A stretch of DNA of 64,000 bases from Acidianus sp. HS-5 (GTDB lineage Archaea; Thermoproteota; Thermoprotei_A; Sulfolobales; Sulfolobaceae), in the NCBI RefSeq assembly GCF_021655615.1, contig NZ_AP025245.1, positions 62,001 to 126,000 of the forward strand, in the 5' to 3' direction. This document shows positions 35,535 to 46,481 of this stretch, piece after piece (the first letter of the stretch is position 1; the number at the start of each line of letters is the position of its first letter). A program made the position numbers and the translations under genes. Under the pieces are notes generated by a model. The model was not told the origin of the DNA. It made no database searches and saw only the letters and a program-made list of their open reading frames with translations.

Positions 35535-37649
35535 ATGACTTTCTTAAGATGTTATATGTGCAAAAATATGTGTGGAATAATTGCAACAGTAGAAGGGAAA
35601 ACTGTAAGAGTTGCCGCAAATAGAAACCACCCACAACCGGGCATTTGTGGTAGAGGAGCAGCAGGGCCTTATTTACTTACTCACCCCGATAGACTAAAGG
35701 CCCCTTTAATCAAAGAAGGGAATTCCTTAGTTTCCACAACATGGGATAAGGCATTAGACGAAGTTGCTAAAAGACTTAAGGAATTGTTAGACGAAGGCCA
35801 TCCGGAATATTTAGCAATAACCTTCCACGACTACGGTAAAGAGTTGTTGGAGAGGTTTGCAGCACTTTACGGAACTCCTAATTTAATTGGTCATGAATCA
35901 GTTTGCCATGGCCCTAGAACTGTAGCAGCTGAACTAGTCTTAGGAGCTGAGGGACCTAGGAGTATAGATCCAGATTATCCCAACTCCAAGTTTGTCGTAT
36001 TTATAGGTAGGAATCCTTTGGAAGGAATAGTCCCAGACATAGTGAGGAGGATAGAGGAAGGAAGGAAAAATGGAATGAGAATATCTGTAATAGATCCTAG
36101 GAAGTCTGCAATAGCTCAAAGGTATGCAGATAGGTGGATTCCCATAAGGCCTGGCTCTGACACCGCTTTCCTCCTATCAGTAATATACTACATGATAAAG
36201 AACGGAATGTATGATGAAGAATTCCTTAAGAAGTACACTAATGCGTCACTGTTAATTTATGAGGATGACTTATCTCCTACTAATGACTATTCTAACGAGT
36301 TACTTTATGAAGGGCAAAAAGATGGCAGGAGAGTTGCTACAGCTTTCTATCTATTAATGAAGGAAGGAGAGAAAGTCTATCCTAGACTTACTTACATTTC
36401 TGGAGCAACTTACGATGACGTAAAGTACATTGCTGAAAACCTTTGGGAGAATAGACCTTCCGCAGTTATAGATGATGGTTGGCACACTTCCTTCTCCACA
36501 GATTCAACTTACACCTGGATGTCTGCATTTGTAATTAACGCAATGATAGGTAACCTCGACAAGAAGGGAGGGTTAGTTTTCTCTAAAAAACCTAAAATAA
36601 AGCTCTTTGAAGAGAATAGAGCTAAAGCCAAGAGGATAGATAAAATTAGGTATCCTTTAACATATGCCGCTTTTCAAGAAGTATATAGGGCAATATTAAC
36701 CGGCAGTCCTTATCCTATAAAGGCTTTAATGGTTGTAGGGAGCAACCTTGACGGCAGGGATCCAAATAGTGATCTAGTTAGGAGGGCTTTAAGTTCACTA
36801 GATTTCCTTGTAGTAGTTGATGTAATGCCTTCAGACGTAACTCAATATGCCGACGTAGTTTTAGCAGAGTCAACTTATTTAGAAAGGGATGAATTGCCGC
36901 TACCAGTGGGTTGGACTTTAGAGTCATGGGTGGATATACATCAGAAGGCTGTTGATCCAATGCATGATACTAAACCGTTGTGGTGGATATTGCTTGAGCT
37001 TGAGAAAAGGCTAGGTTTAGCAAATGATACTTTCGAATCTTTACAAGACATGATTTTGAAAAAACTGAGGATAAATAAGGAGGAGTTATACTCAAAGGGT
37101 TGCGTAAATCTTCCTGCAGAACTTTACGAAGTTTATCCTTATAAGAGAGGGCTAAACACACCTTCAGGGAAAGTTGAGATATATTCCTCTACTCTTCATG
37201 AACATGGCTATTATCCATTACCTACTTACATAGAGAAAAACGTGATACCTAGGGAAGACGATGAATTCTATCTGACTAGCGGTCACACGTTATATCATAC
37301 TCAGGATAGTATAACTTTCGACATTCCTACCTTGATTAAACTGGCTCCAGACAATCCAGTTACAATAAATAGAAAAAGAGCAGAAAAATTAGGAATAAAT
37401 GATAGCGATGATGTTGAATTAATATCCTTAACAACTGGCGAGAAGGTTAGATGCAAGGTTAAAGTTACTGATGATATAAGGGAGGATACCGTTTTCACTT
37501 ACTTCGGCTTTGGCAGGCATTCAAGGGGTGAAAAATTTGCGTACAGCCACGGTTTTGACGTAAATAGCTTAATAAGCGACCAAATCACCGATCCTATAGC
37601 AGGAAGTATAGCACAATCTTTAAACATTGTTAAGATAAAGAAAATGTGA
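35535..37649 (+). CDS. Molybdopterin-dependent oxidoreductase (DMSO-reductase superfamily), orphan
   Basis: A 704-aa protein with an N-terminal [4Fe-4S] site (Cys 6, 9, 13, 38: CYMCKNMCG and GICGRG), a probable Mo/W ligand Cys 124 in GHESVCHGP, and the C-terminal MoCo-binding domain (LTSGHTLYHTQDS about 576-588, ITDPIAGS near the end). The Cys ligand groups it with polysulfide, thiosulfate or nitrate-type enzymes. There is no Tat signal, so it is cytoplasmic. No Fe-S or membrane subunit gene is adjacent, so its electron partner is unknown. Confidence 0.85.
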   Translation: MTFLRCYMCKNMCGIIATVEGKTVRVAANRNHPQPGICGRGAAGPYLLTHPDRLKAPLIKEGNSLVSTTWDKALDEVAKRLKELLDEGHPEYLAITFHDYGKELLERFAALYGTPNLIGHESVCHGPRTVAAELVLGAEGPRSIDPDYPNSKFVVFIGRNPLEGIVPDIVRRIEEGRKNGMRISVIDPRKSAIAQRYADRWIPIRPGSDTAFLLSVIYYMIKNGMYDEEFLKKYTNASLLIYEDDLSPTNDYSNELLYEGQKDGRRVATAFYLLMKEGEKVYPRLTYISGATYDDVKYIAENLWENRPSAVIDDGWHTSFSTDSTYTWMSAFVINAMIGNLDKKGGLVFSKKPKIKLFEENRAKAKRIDKIRYPLTYAAFQEVYRAILTGSPYPIKALMVVGSNLDGRDPNSDLVRRALSSLDFLVVVDVMPSDVTQYADVVLAESTYLERDELPLPVGWTLESWVDIHQKAVDPMHDTKPLWWILLELEKRLGLANDTFESLQDMILKKLRINKEELYSKGCVNLPAELYEVYPYKRGLNTPSGKVEIYSSTLHEHGYYPLPTYIEKNVIPREDDEFYLTSGHTLYHTQDSITFDIPTLIKLAPDNPVTINRKRAEKLGINDSDDVELISLTTGEKVRCKVKVTDDIREDTVFTYFGFGRHSRGEKFAYSHGFDVNSLISDQITDPIAGSIAQSLNIVKIKKM

Positions 37650-37672
37650 TTTTTTTCTTTCTATTAAACTAA

Positions 37673-38401
37673 TTACCTCAAAATTCTCAAAATAAAATCT
37701 TGGGCCTTAAGGTAAGTTCTAGATTTCAATATTCCCTTGAAAGGAGAATAATACACTCTAAGTTTTACTAATGACAAGAACATTAGCACAATTATCTTAA
37801 TCAATTTTCTAGAAATCTTACTATCAGTTTCATCATGTATGTAACTTATTTCTTCTTCCTTTATCTTGTAACCTCTTCTCTTAAATTCATAAATTAAATT
37901 TACGTCAAATAAGAAATCGTTTATTATTAAATTATCAAGCGAGCGGAGTGCCTTCTCTCTATCTACTAGTTTAACTCCAGATTGGAAATCCTTGAACTTT
38001 CTAAGGCTTGGAAAGAAAAACTTAGTTAACAAGATAAAACCCTTGTGCAAAAACCTTCTTTTCCATGGCATGCCTACCATTTTTCTTGTAGTTACCACTA
38101 AGTCAGCGTTAGTAGAAATTATCTTGTTCAGATCATCACGAGTTACCGGTAAATCGGCATCAATCAGAAGTATCTTCTTATAAGATGAGAATTCTATACC
38201 TTTCTTTAATGATCCTCCTTTGCCCAATCTTTCCTTGCTAACGTAAAGTTTTGCATTATACTCTTTTACAACCTCGGGCGTATTGTCATTTCCGTCAAAG
38301 ACTACTATAATTTCGGATGAATTATACCATATTGATAACTTATTCAGCGTGCTTCCTATTCTTTTTTCTTCGTTAAATGCTGGAATCACTATGGATAACA
38401 T
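37673..38401 (-). CDS. Family-2 glycosyltransferase, dolichyl-phosphate sugar synthase-like
   Basis: A 242-aa GT-A enzyme: MLSIVIPAFNEEKRIGSTL at the start, IIVVFDGNDNTPEVV near 30, KILLIDADLPV (the DxD metal site) near 75, and FQSGVKLVDREKAL near 138. The C-terminal helices (about 190-225) may lie at the membrane. It resembles ALG5/DPM1-like enzymes that charge a lipid carrier for N-glycosylation. It is single, convergent with the Mo-enzyme gene, with a T-run (37651-37657) between them. Confidence 0.82.
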   Translation of the reverse strand: MLSIVIPAFNEEKRIGSTLNKLSIWYNSSEIIVVFDGNDNTPEVVKEYNAKLYVSKERLGKGGSLKKGIEFSSYKKILLIDADLPVTRDDLNKIISTNADLVVTTRKMVGMPWKRRFLHKGFILLTKFFFPSLRKFKDFQSGVKLVDREKALRSLDNLIINDFLFDVNLIYEFKRRGYKIKEEEISYIHDETDSKISRKLIKIIVLMFLSLVKLRVYYSPFKGILKSRTYLKAQDFILRILR

Positions 38402-38743
38402 TTTTATAGAACAAATAGAGATTATAGGTTTATAAAGTATTTTCTTTATATAGAGAATAATTATTAAATACTTTTTAATATTATATACGCTGTTAACTCG
38501 TCTTAATAAAAATATAAGGTCTTAAAATAATTTTTATGCATATGTTTTGATCGAGTATATTTAAAATGTTCATAATAATAATTTTCTGAATTATTATATT
38601 ATCCTATATACATTAATGATTTAATCAACAATGCTAATAACTGCGTTTAATCTTATGATAGCGCTATCGTAAGGATAAGTACCAAATACGGCGTGTCTAG
38701 ATCAATAATAATTTTTCTTGATTATTATTAAATTTCAAATCTA
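38402..38743. other. 342-bp AT-rich intergenic stretch
   Basis: No coding frame was recognised. The right end holds a perfect 9-bp inverted repeat (AATAATAAT at 38704-38712 and ATTATTATT at 38721-38729) near the 3' end of the acyl-CoA synthetase gene, which could fold into a weak hairpin. The left part serves as promoter region for the glycosyltransferase. Confidence 0.45.
38704..38729 (-). terminator. Possible terminator hairpin after the acyl-CoA synthetase gene
   Basis: Two perfect 9-bp arms made only of A and T are separated by 8 nt, 15 nt beyond the stop codon of the minus-strand synthetase gene. The stem is weak at high temperature; adjacent T-rich runs are the more likely archaeal terminator. 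Confidence 0.3.
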
Positions 38744-40402
38744 TCAATTATTTTTCACGATGTCAATGATTTCCCTTAGAACTTCCGGATCTTCTAACAT
38801 TGTCTCATCAAACTTATTCCCAACAATAACATCCCTAAGTGCTCTCCTTACTATTTTACCGCTCCTAGACCTAGGTAGTCTGTTCACTTTAAATACCTTG
38901 TCAATAACGTAAATAGATCCTAACGACTCTTTTACTTTTTCTCTAATTTGATCTTCACTTACGTCACCTACTACGAATATGTCGAGCTTTTCTCCTTTAA
39001 TTTCGTCAGGAACTCCTATAGCTGCAACTTCAACGACACCAGGTACCTCAGAAATTAAGCTCTCAACTTCTCCGCTAGTTATCCTATGTCCCGCAATCTT
39101 TATCATATCGTCTGCTCTTCCCACTATTTTTATATAATTTCCATTCATAATTGCAAGATCTCCCGTAAAATGATACCCTAATTTGAAATATTCCTTGAAT
39201 TTCTCCTCATTATTTAGGATACCTATAAACTGTGTAGGGAACTTGGATTTCATAACTAAGTAACCTACATCGTCTGTGTGCCTACCGTTTTCGTCTACTG
39301 TATCTAGCACTGCCCCGGGGAACGGAACTCCCGCATAGCCTTTTCTTGGCTCTACACCCATGGAGAAGGGTGTTCCTACTACATATCCAAGTTCAGTCTG
39401 ACCGTAAACGTCAGTATATTTATCAGCAAAAGATACGTAGTCCCAACTTTTCTCGTCCATTATTTCTCCTGCAGTAGCAGCAAATTCAACTCTAGGCATT
39501 TTTATCCCTAACTTTACTAAAAGCCTTAAAAGAGTAGGAGAGGTGAAGAGGAGTTTAGGATTAGTCTCATCAATTATTTTAGGTATGCGGTCTTTAGGAT
39601 AATCCGGGGCACCTTCCATAAACACCAACGTCCATCCGTGGAGTAACGTAGCATACATTATCCTTGAGAAGGTTATCCAGCCTACGTCTGCAGTAGTAAA
39701 TACTACGTCACCTTCCTTAAGTGAGAACATTATGTCGAAAACCGTATAATCTCCAACCATCCAGGCTCCGTGAGGTAAAATAATTCCTTTAGGCTTACCA
39801 GTAGTTCCGGAAGTGTACATTACTTTTAACGGCTCATTACTTTCTACCTCCTCGTAACTGCCGTATTCATTGTCGTAGTCAAATTCTTTATTTCTATCAA
39901 AAACTATATTCCCTTCCAAGTATAGGGGAATCTCTTTTCCTCTCCTATAGGTTTTATTAGCTTTAATTATAACCTTAGGTTTAAAGTCCTCTACCCTGGA
40001 TTTTACTGCTTCATAACCTAAGCCCGCAAATATTAATGAATATACTGCACCTAACCTGGCACAGGCTAAAATTGAGGCTATTGTCTCTATCATGTTAGGC
40101 ATATAAATCGCGACCCTATCCCCTCTTTTAACACCTAAGTCAATTAATTTCCCTGCAATAAGCCGTGACAGTTTATCTAAATCGTTGTAGGAAATTTCTC
40201 TCACTTCCTTTTCGCCATACCATATTAAGGCTTTACCGGAATGGTTAAGAGAATTCATCGCGATGTTAGTTTTCCCTCCTATGAACCATTTATTATCTAG
40301 CGTTTTATCCCATTTCTTAAACCACTTAAGGGAAGAGGCAAAAGGATCCCAGTATTTGTCTGGATTTTCCAATGCTAGGTTATACACGGTCTTATAGTCC
40401 AT
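38744..40402 (-). CDS. AMP-forming acyl-CoA synthetase (short/medium-chain)
   Basis: A 552-aa ANL-family enzyme: P-loop-like [19 protein letters not shown] (about 194-212), [11 protein letters not shown] (about 333-343), [27 protein letters not shown] in the linker, and the C-terminal catalytic Lys in [14 protein letters not shown]. It activates a carboxylate to acyl-CoA through an acyl-AMP. The N-terminus [17 protein letters not shown] is of the acetyl/propionyl-CoA synthetase-like type, but length and substrate pocket do not decide the acid. TATA box about 28 nt upstream of the ATG. Confidence 0.85.
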   Translation of the reverse strand: MDYKTVYNLALENPDKYWDPFASSLKWFKKWDKTLDNKWFIGGKTNIAMNSLNHSGKALIWYGEKEVREISYNDLDKLSRLIAGKLIDLGVKRGDRVAIYMPNMIETIASILACARLGAVYSLIFAGLGYEAVKSRVEDFKPKVIIKANKTYRRGKEIPLYLEGNIVFDRNKEFDYDNEYGSYEEVESNEPLKVMYTSGTTGKPKGIILPHGAWMVGDYTVFDIMFSLKEGDVVFTTADVGWITFSRIMYATLLHGWTLVFMEGAPDYPKDRIPKIIDETNPKLLFTSPTLLRLLVKLGIKMPRVEFAATAGEIMDEKSWDYVSFADKYTDVYGQTELGYVVGTPFSMGVEPRKGYAGVPFPGAVLDTVDENGRHTDDVGYLVMKSKFPTQFIGILNNEEKFKEYFKLGYHFTGDLAIMNGNYIKIVGRADDMIKIAGHRITSGEVESLISEVPGVVEVAAIGVPDEIKGEKLDIFVVGDVSEDQIREKVKESLGSIYVIDKVFKVNRLPRSRSGKIVRRALRDVIVGNKFDETMLEDPEVLREIIDIVKNN

Positions 40403-40476
40403 AGATAATTTTCTAAATTCTCGATAAAAAGTATTTTTCTTAGTTTTCTAGACTCTAATGTAATTAGGTTAGAACG

Positions 40477-40625
40477 GGGCGATTCGGGTTTTCTTTGCGA
40501 ATTCACTTTGTTTATGTAATCTTATTAGGAAATATTGAGACTTTAATGGTCAAATACGTTTTCGATGATTAATAGTTTAATTGAATGTCTCTCCTTCCTA
40601 ATTTTGCAATTAGACCGAATCGCCC
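40477..40625. repeat. 149-bp segment bounded by an 11-bp inverted repeat, MITE-like
   Basis: GGGCGATTCGG at 40477-40487 and CCGAATCGCCC at 40615-40625 are perfect inverted copies, GC-rich in an AT-rich background. The interior has no ORF. This is what a small non-autonomous element would look like, but no target-site duplication is evident, so the pair may also be a regulator site or chance. Confidence 0.3.
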
Positions 40626-41042
40626 TGCGGGAAATACACCGTAAAAAAGTCTTTGAAATAAACCTTACTTACATTATTTCAGTTAACACTTATCGTTTAT
40701 AAGTACATCATGCAAAGAAATGAACAATTAAACAATATTTTTATTACACTAGTATTTTGTAAAAGTTCTTAGACTATGATTTAGTATTATATCCTTTGTC
40801 TAAGGCTATAAACTTTTTGAAAGCACTGACGTGAAGACGTTAAAGTTGCTCTACTGTTCAGATTCAGAAGCGTAAGGTATGTCTTCTTATAAATAAACCA
40901 TTTATATAATGTCAATAATGAGGATAATTTCGAATTAAATGATATTTAACTTTTTTGTAGATTTTTATAATTTCTACATTATGGTTTGTAGTAAGTTAAA
41001 AGTAATATTATAATTGAAATAAAGATTAAGATTAGATTAAAC

Positions 41043-41080
41043 GGTATATAATAGTTGATACCATAATTAATTTTTTATAC
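41043..41080 (+). promoter_or_regulatory. Promoter of the ABC transporter operon with upstream dyad
   Basis: GGTAT/ATACC (41043-41047 and 41058-41062) precedes a TATA box TTTTTTATAC (41071-41080), which ends 32 nt before the ATG at 41113. The dyad sits where BRE or an activator would bind. Confidence 0.4.
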
Positions 41081-41112
41081 AATTAAAGCGTAAAGTATTA
41101 CGGGATTTTAAA

Positions 41113-42453
41113 ATGAATAAAAAATTGATGAAGGCTTTAACTAAAACTTCGATAGCAATAATAATAGCAATCATAGTAATAGCAATAGCAGGAGGGGTAG
41201 GATACTATATTACCACTGTTCATCCATCTACGAAAGTAACAATAAACTACTATGATGATCTTGCTCCTTCTGAAGCTAAAGTCTTTGACAACGTTATAAT
41301 TCCAGAGTTTGAGAAAATGTATCCTAATATTAGCGTTCACTTAACTGTAGAGTGTGCCTCGGATATGGTAAGTACAATAGAATCTTTAGAAAAGGGTGGC
41401 GACGTAGGTCCTACAGTGATAGCAGAAGATAACATGATTATAGGAGAATTATTATGTGCTGGAGATTTAATGAATTTGACTCCTTATCAATCAACTATAT
41501 CTCCGCCTAGCATGATACCTTCCATGGTTAGTTTAATGAACTATGAGCAATCCGTATACCATGGTATATATTTCATACCATTTAGAGGAAATATTCCATT
41601 AGTATGGTATAATGAGACAACTTTTAAGGAGCTTAATTTGCCTTTACCACAGAATTGGAGCCAATTAATGCAAGATGCTAAAGTAATATATCAGAAAACC
41701 GGAGTAAAGCCGGTGATGTTCCAAGGTCATGGCGGAGCAAGCACATCAACCGAGTTATATCAATGGATGGTTCAAGCAGGAGGAAATCCATTTCTCTTTA
41801 ATGACTCGGGAGACATAATGGCGTTTACATACTTAGATGAACTTTCAGCTTATTTTAACCCTCAGTATATTCATGGATATTGGGGTAGTTATAAAGGATT
41901 GGCTAGCGGAGAATATTACATCTTAGATTATCAATGGCCATACATTTACGCTACAATGAAATCTGAAGGAATAAATGTAACAAATATAGGGTTCTATCCT
42001 GGTCCTGCAGGACCCGTAAATAGCGATCATTTAGTAGGAGGCGATGTGTTAGCCATACCGAAGGGTGCAACACATATACATGACTTATTGTTATTCGTCA
42101 GATTCTTGCTATCAACTGAGGTACAGAGAGATATAATAATGATCTTAGGAGAGCCGGCAGTTAATGCCAAGGCTTATCAGAATTTACCGTCAAATATTTC
42201 AACATTATTCAAAGCCGAAGAAGCAGCATTCCAGAACGCATTCTTCAGAGAACCAGTACCGTGGATTTCTGAATGGAATACCATAGCAGATAAAGTATTC
42301 GTCCAGATCGTGGAAGACCATGCTCCAACTTCTCAGATTCCATCAATATTAAGCCAAGCTAATGCAGAACTGTACTCATACCTAAAGACAACATATAATC
42401 CTACAGTAGCTCATGAATATGAAGAAGGAATGTATCATCCGCTCTACGGGTGA
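41113..42453 (+). CDS. ABC transporter solute-binding protein (carbohydrate type)
   Basis: A 446-aa extracellular binding protein. A positively charged N-terminus and a 25-residue hydrophobic segment (about 14-36) anchor or export it. The mature part has family-1 features: VTINYYDDLAPSEAKVFDNVIIPEF, PLVWYNETTFKELNLPLPQNWSQL (pieces around 148-171) and VGGDVLAIPKGATH (about 307-320). Several N-x-S/T sites. It delivers sugar or oligosaccharide to the two permeases that follow; the sugar cannot be read. The stop overlaps the next start (GTGA). Confidence 0.85.
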   Translation: MNKKLMKALTKTSIAIIIAIIVIAIAGGVGYYITTVHPSTKVTINYYDDLAPSEAKVFDNVIIPEFEKMYPNISVHLTVECASDMVSTIESLEKGGDVGPTVIAEDNMIIGELLCAGDLMNLTPYQSTISPPSMIPSMVSLMNYEQSVYHGIYFIPFRGNIPLVWYNETTFKELNLPLPQNWSQLMQDAKVIYQKTGVKPVMFQGHGGASTSTELYQWMVQAGGNPFLFNDSGDIMAFTYLDELSAYFNPQYIHGYWGSYKGLASGEYYILDYQWPYIYATMKSEGINVTNIGFYPGPAGPVNSDHLVGGDVLAIPKGATHIHDLLLFVRFLLSTEVQRDIIMILGEPAVNAKAYQNLPSNISTLFKAEEAAFQNAFFREPVPWISEWNTIADKVFVQIVEDHAPTSQIPSILSQANAELYSYLKTTYNPTVAHEYEEGMYHPLYG

Positions 42454-43277
42454 ACTTAGTGAATCAAAATTTAAAATACCTTTTTTTTACTATTCCTGCA
42501 ATTATTTATGTAGGAATTTTTGCCTTTTATCCTTCATTTGATGCTGTTTATTTTAGCTTTTTAAACAGTAGAGGTCAATTTACTCTTGCTAATTATAAAG
42601 AATTGTTTTATTTTAATATTTGTGGAACTATTTTGAATACAGTAATAGTTACAGTTGGGGCTTTATTCATACAACTATTTTTAGGGTTGGCAATTGCTTC
42701 AATTTTAACTAGAGAATTTCGAGGTAAGAGAGCTTTTTCCACGTTGACTATAATACCCATGGGTGTAGCTACCATTGTTGCTGCAATAACTTTTTCATTC
42801 ATCTTTCAAACTACTGGAGGTTATACTAACTCGTTTTTACATTTATTGCATTTACCTACAGTTAATTGGTACGCAAATAAATATATTTCCCTCTTGGTAG
42901 TAATGATATCAGATAGCTGGAAAAATACTCCAATAGTTATGCTAATATTATTATCAGGAATGCTCTCAATACCAAAAGATCTTTACTATGCTGCAGCATT
43001 AGACGGCGCAGGACCCATAAGGAGGTTCTTCCATATTACTTTACCTAACTTAAAGAAATTTATTGCAATAGCATTAATCATAAGAGGTGTAAGTGAATTT
43101 AATATATTTGCATTACCATTGGTTTTAATAGGTTATCATCCTTCACTTTTAACTACGTTAGCTTATGAACTGTATTCAACTACAACGATATATTTATCTT
43201 CCGCAGCTGCAGTAATCCTATTAGCTTTTATTTCAGTCTTTATAATATTAAATATAAAATTGAGTGGTAGGAAATGA
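42450..43277 (+). CDS. ABC transporter permease, MalF/UgpA type
   Basis: A 275-aa permease of six helices with the EAA-type loop AALDGAGPIRRFFHITLPNL (about 184-203), which contacts the ATPase. It starts with GTG at 42450, sharing bases with the stop codon of the binding-protein gene, and overlaps the next permease by 4 nt. Confidence 0.88.
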   Translation: MNLVNQNLKYLFFTIPAIIYVGIFAFYPSFDAVYFSFLNSRGQFTLANYKELFYFNICGTILNTVIVTVGALFIQLFLGLAIASILTREFRGKRAFSTLTIIPMGVATIVAAITFSFIFQTTGGYTNSFLHLLHLPTVNWYANKYISLLVVMISDSWKNTPIVMLILLSGMLSIPKDLYYAAALDGAGPIRRFFHITLPNLKKFIAIALIIRGVSEFNIFALPLVLIGYHPSLLTTLAYELYSTTTIYLSSAAAVILLAFISVFIILNIKLSGRK

Positions 43278-44074
43278 AGTTCTGGTATATTGCTATCGTA
43301 ATATTATCAATATACTTCCTGCTTCCGCTGTATATTCTAATAATGATAGCTTTTAGCCCAGCAAAATACACTATAGAGACCATTTATCCGCCCCTAGTAT
43401 TTAAGGCTTTTACTCTAAATAATCTAATATATGCGTTTACTCAATATGACTTCGTTCACCCATTTTTCAAAAGTCTCTCAGTAGCTACTTTGGTAGGGAT
43501 ACTGGGAATTTTAATAGGTGTGCCAGCAGGATACGGCTTAAGCAGATTACCTGGAAAGATAGCCTATCCAGTTTTAATTCTACTATTAATAACTAACATG
43601 GTCCCTGGAATTGTTGTAGCAATACCTATTAGTGCTGAATTTATAAAGCTTCACCTATTTGATACGATCCTTGGATTAGCACTTGTCCAAGAATTGATAA
43701 CCTTACCTTTAGCAACTTTTATAATGCAGGGTACTTTCTCTGCGGTTCCTAGAGAAATTGAATATCAAGCAAAAATAGACGGTGCATCTACGTTTTCATA
43801 TATTAAGGATATTTTAATACCTACTGCATTGCCTGGAATTGCTGCCGCATTCCTCATTTCGTGGATGTTTTCATGGGATGAATTTACATATGCAATAATA
43901 CTTTCTCCAATACATCCAACATTACCGGTAGAAATTTACATTAATATAACTAGGGGGAATGAACTTGCCGCAGTAGCATTTTCCTTAGTATTTACAATTC
44001 CCGTAATTATTCTTACTCTATTTTTGCAGAAGTATTTGAAAGGTGAATACTTAGCAGGAGGTGTAAAGGCATGA
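43274..44074 (+). CDS. ABC transporter permease, MalG/UgpE type
   Basis: A 266-aa six-helix permease with the EAA loop AKIDGASTFSYIKDILIPTALPG (in two pieces around 172-194). It pairs with the MalF-type protein in the membrane. ATGA overlaps at both ends show a single operon. Confidence 0.88.
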   Translation: MKFWYIAIVILSIYFLLPLYILIMIAFSPAKYTIETIYPPLVFKAFTLNNLIYAFTQYDFVHPFFKSLSVATLVGILGILIGVPAGYGLSRLPGKIAYPVLILLLITNMVPGIVVAIPISAEFIKLHLFDTILGLALVQELITLPLATFIMQGTFSAVPREIEYQAKIDGASTFSYIKDILIPTALPGIAAAFLISWMFSWDEFTYAIILSPIHPTLPVEIYINITRGNELAAVAFSLVFTIPVIILTLFLQKYLKGEYLAGGVKA

Positions 44075-45042
44075 TCCAATTTCAAGATTTAACGAAAAAA
44101 TTCGGGAGTAAAGTAGTTTTAGATGGAATAACCGAAACCATAAAAACTGGAGAATTTTTTGTGATTTTAGGGCCTAGTGGAGCAGGAAAAAGTACATTGC
44201 TTAAAGTCATTGCTGGAATAGAAAAACCAGATAAAGGTAAAATAATAGTAGACGGTAAGGATGTTACTAACTTACCTCCAGAAAAAAGGAACGTCGCAAT
44301 GGTTTTTCAAAATTATGCATTATATCCTAACATGACAGTTTACGATAATATAGCATTCCCGTTAAAGATGAAAGGATTGAAAAAGGACGATATTGAAAAG
44401 AGAGTAGAAAGAGTTGCAAAGTTATTGGGAATTTCAGATATTCTAAAAATGAACGTTACTAAGATAAGCGGAGGTCAGCAGCAGAGAGTTGCTGTTGCTA
44501 GGGCTATAGTCAGAGAACCTTCTTTTTACCTCCTTGACGAACCTCTATCTAATCTAGATGCAAGAGTAAGGTTTGTTGCAAGAGGAGAGTTAAAAAGGAT
44601 TCAGAAGGAGCTTAACGGTACGTTCATCTACGTAACTCATGATCAGAAAGAGGCAATGAGCTTAGCAGATAGGGTAGCAGTTCTCCATAATGGAAAATTT
44701 GAACAAGTGGGTGAACCTATGGAGCTTTATGAGTATCCAAGAACAAAATGGGTTGGAGAATTTATAGGAGATTTTCCAATGAACTTCTTACCTGGAAAAA
44801 TAATCGGGTTAGAAGGCGTAGAAATAGGATTCAGACCATCTTGGACAAAATTGGATGGAGAACTGAAGGGCACAGTAGAATCTGTAGAAGTTTTAGGAGA
44901 TGATATATATCTCTTCTGTGATGTTGATAACTATAAGGTAACTATAAAATCAAAGGAAATGTTCAGTGTAGGGAGTGTGGTGTCGTTTAGTATAACGAAG
45001 TATAGGAGATTTAAGGACGGTATTCTTATAGATACAGAATAA
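44071..45042 (+). CDS. ABC transporter ATPase, MalK/UgpC type
   Basis: A 323-aa ATPase: Walker A GPSGAGKSTLL (about 32-42), Q-loop VFQNYALYPNMTV, signature ISGGQQQR (about 132-139), Walker B YLLDEPLSNLDAR and H-loop VTHDQKEAM. The C-terminal TOBE region after about residue 235 is shorter than in typical MalK proteins. Energises the importer encoded upstream, whose last permease gene it overlaps by 4 nt. Confidence 0.9.
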   Translation: MIQFQDLTKKFGSKVVLDGITETIKTGEFFVILGPSGAGKSTLLKVIAGIEKPDKGKIIVDGKDVTNLPPEKRNVAMVFQNYALYPNMTVYDNIAFPLKMKGLKKDDIEKRVERVAKLLGISDILKMNVTKISGGQQQRVAVARAIVREPSFYLLDEPLSNLDARVRFVARGELKRIQKELNGTFIYVTHDQKEAMSLADRVAVLHNGKFEQVGEPMELYEYPRTKWVGEFIGDFPMNFLPGKIIGLEGVEIGFRPSWTKLDGELKGTVESVEVLGDDIYLFCDVDNYKVTIKSKEMFSVGSVVSFSITKYRRFKDGILIDTE

Positions 45043-45423
45043 CTAATTTTTATTAGAACTAAACCTTGAAGATTTTTTCTAGGAAGAACATAACACTTTG
45101 AAGCTTATAATGTTTTGAAGATAATAGTATATTGTCTATTTTACATGATCATTTTAAGATAAGCCAATCCTAAAGTTGCTTCTATCTAAATAATATTTAT
45201 AAATTTAAATGCAAATAAATTTTTTATAAGATAAGTAGTATTATATTATTTTTAATTTTTAGCATTCATTAACGGGGTTAAACGGATTTATATTAGTGGA
45301 AAGCTCACGATGAAAATGTAGAAATTTAGCATGATAATTTAATTCATAAAAATATCAAAAGAAAATTTTTTAATCATAAATTTTATATAATCTAAACATA
45401 CACTATTTAAATTAGGGATAAAT
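45043..45423. other. 381-bp AT-rich intergenic stretch
   Basis: No ORF or RNA gene recognised. The right end holds the promoter of the DUF2173 gene (TTTATATAATC at 45381-45391 and a GGAT-type Shine-Dalgarno-like sequence before the ATG). Confidence 0.5.
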
Positions 45424-45759
45424 ATGGATAAATTGGATCGTTTAATGGGTCTAAAGGGAGCATTAGCTGCAGGAGAATATACGCCAGACGGAAAATTAGT
45501 AGAATACAAAGGTAATCTACCAAAAGAAATGGCTGAGATGGTAGCAATGATGGTTGCAGCAAATACATTAATGGGCAAAATGCAGGCAGAAGGATTTACT
45601 AGACTATCTGGAATGAAATGGACTCCCTTCCACGGGTGGGCAGTAGCAGCAGGAGATTATGCAGTGTGCGTAATGGGTAACTACGGAGTATTTGTAGAGC
45701 TAAGCAAAGCAGACTTTAATGAAATATTCAAAACATTAATGGAAGTAGCCCAGAGCTAA
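45424..45759 (+). CDS. DUF2173-family (roadblock-like) protein
   Basis: A 111-aa protein that begins LDRLMGLKGALAAGEYTPDGKLVEYKG, the hallmark of DUF2173, with helix ANTLMGKMQAEGFTRLSGM and strand WAVAAGDYAVCVMGNYGVFVE. The predicted fold is roadblock/LC7-like, usually a dimeric scaffold or GTPase-associated protein. The family is recurrent in sulfur-oxidising prokaryotes, which suits this genome, but no activity is known. Monocistronic, with a T-rich stretch after the stop. Confidence 0.75.
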   Translation: MDKLDRLMGLKGALAAGEYTPDGKLVEYKGNLPKEMAEMVAMMVAANTLMGKMQAEGFTRLSGMKWTPFHGWAVAAGDYAVCVMGNYGVFVELSKADFNEIFKTLMEVAQS

Positions 45760-45872
45760 CCCTTTTAAATCATTTTTTCTTTTAATTTGCTTATTTTAAT
45801 AGTGCTTAATACTGAGAGAATTTAAAAAATATTCTAACAATAAGTTAAATCTTTCCTTTTCACATTTTACAT

Positions 45873-46400
<528 letters not shown>

Positions 46401-46481
46401 TGAGAATTTAAATTTATACTTAATAATTAGTATAATTTCATATTAAGCTAAATTTTTAACTATTTGGTATCAAACAATCGT

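Larger units (their letters stand above)
40403..41112. other. 710-bp non-coding stretch between divergent synthetase and ABC operon
   Basis: No ORF of note. It holds an 11-bp perfect inverted repeat (40477-40487 and 40615-40625), a short TGTAGA/TCTACA dyad (40956-40978), and a GGTAT/ATACC dyad (41043-41062) just ahead of the ABC operon TATA box (41071-41080). The length is unusual for this compact genome. Confidence 0.5.
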
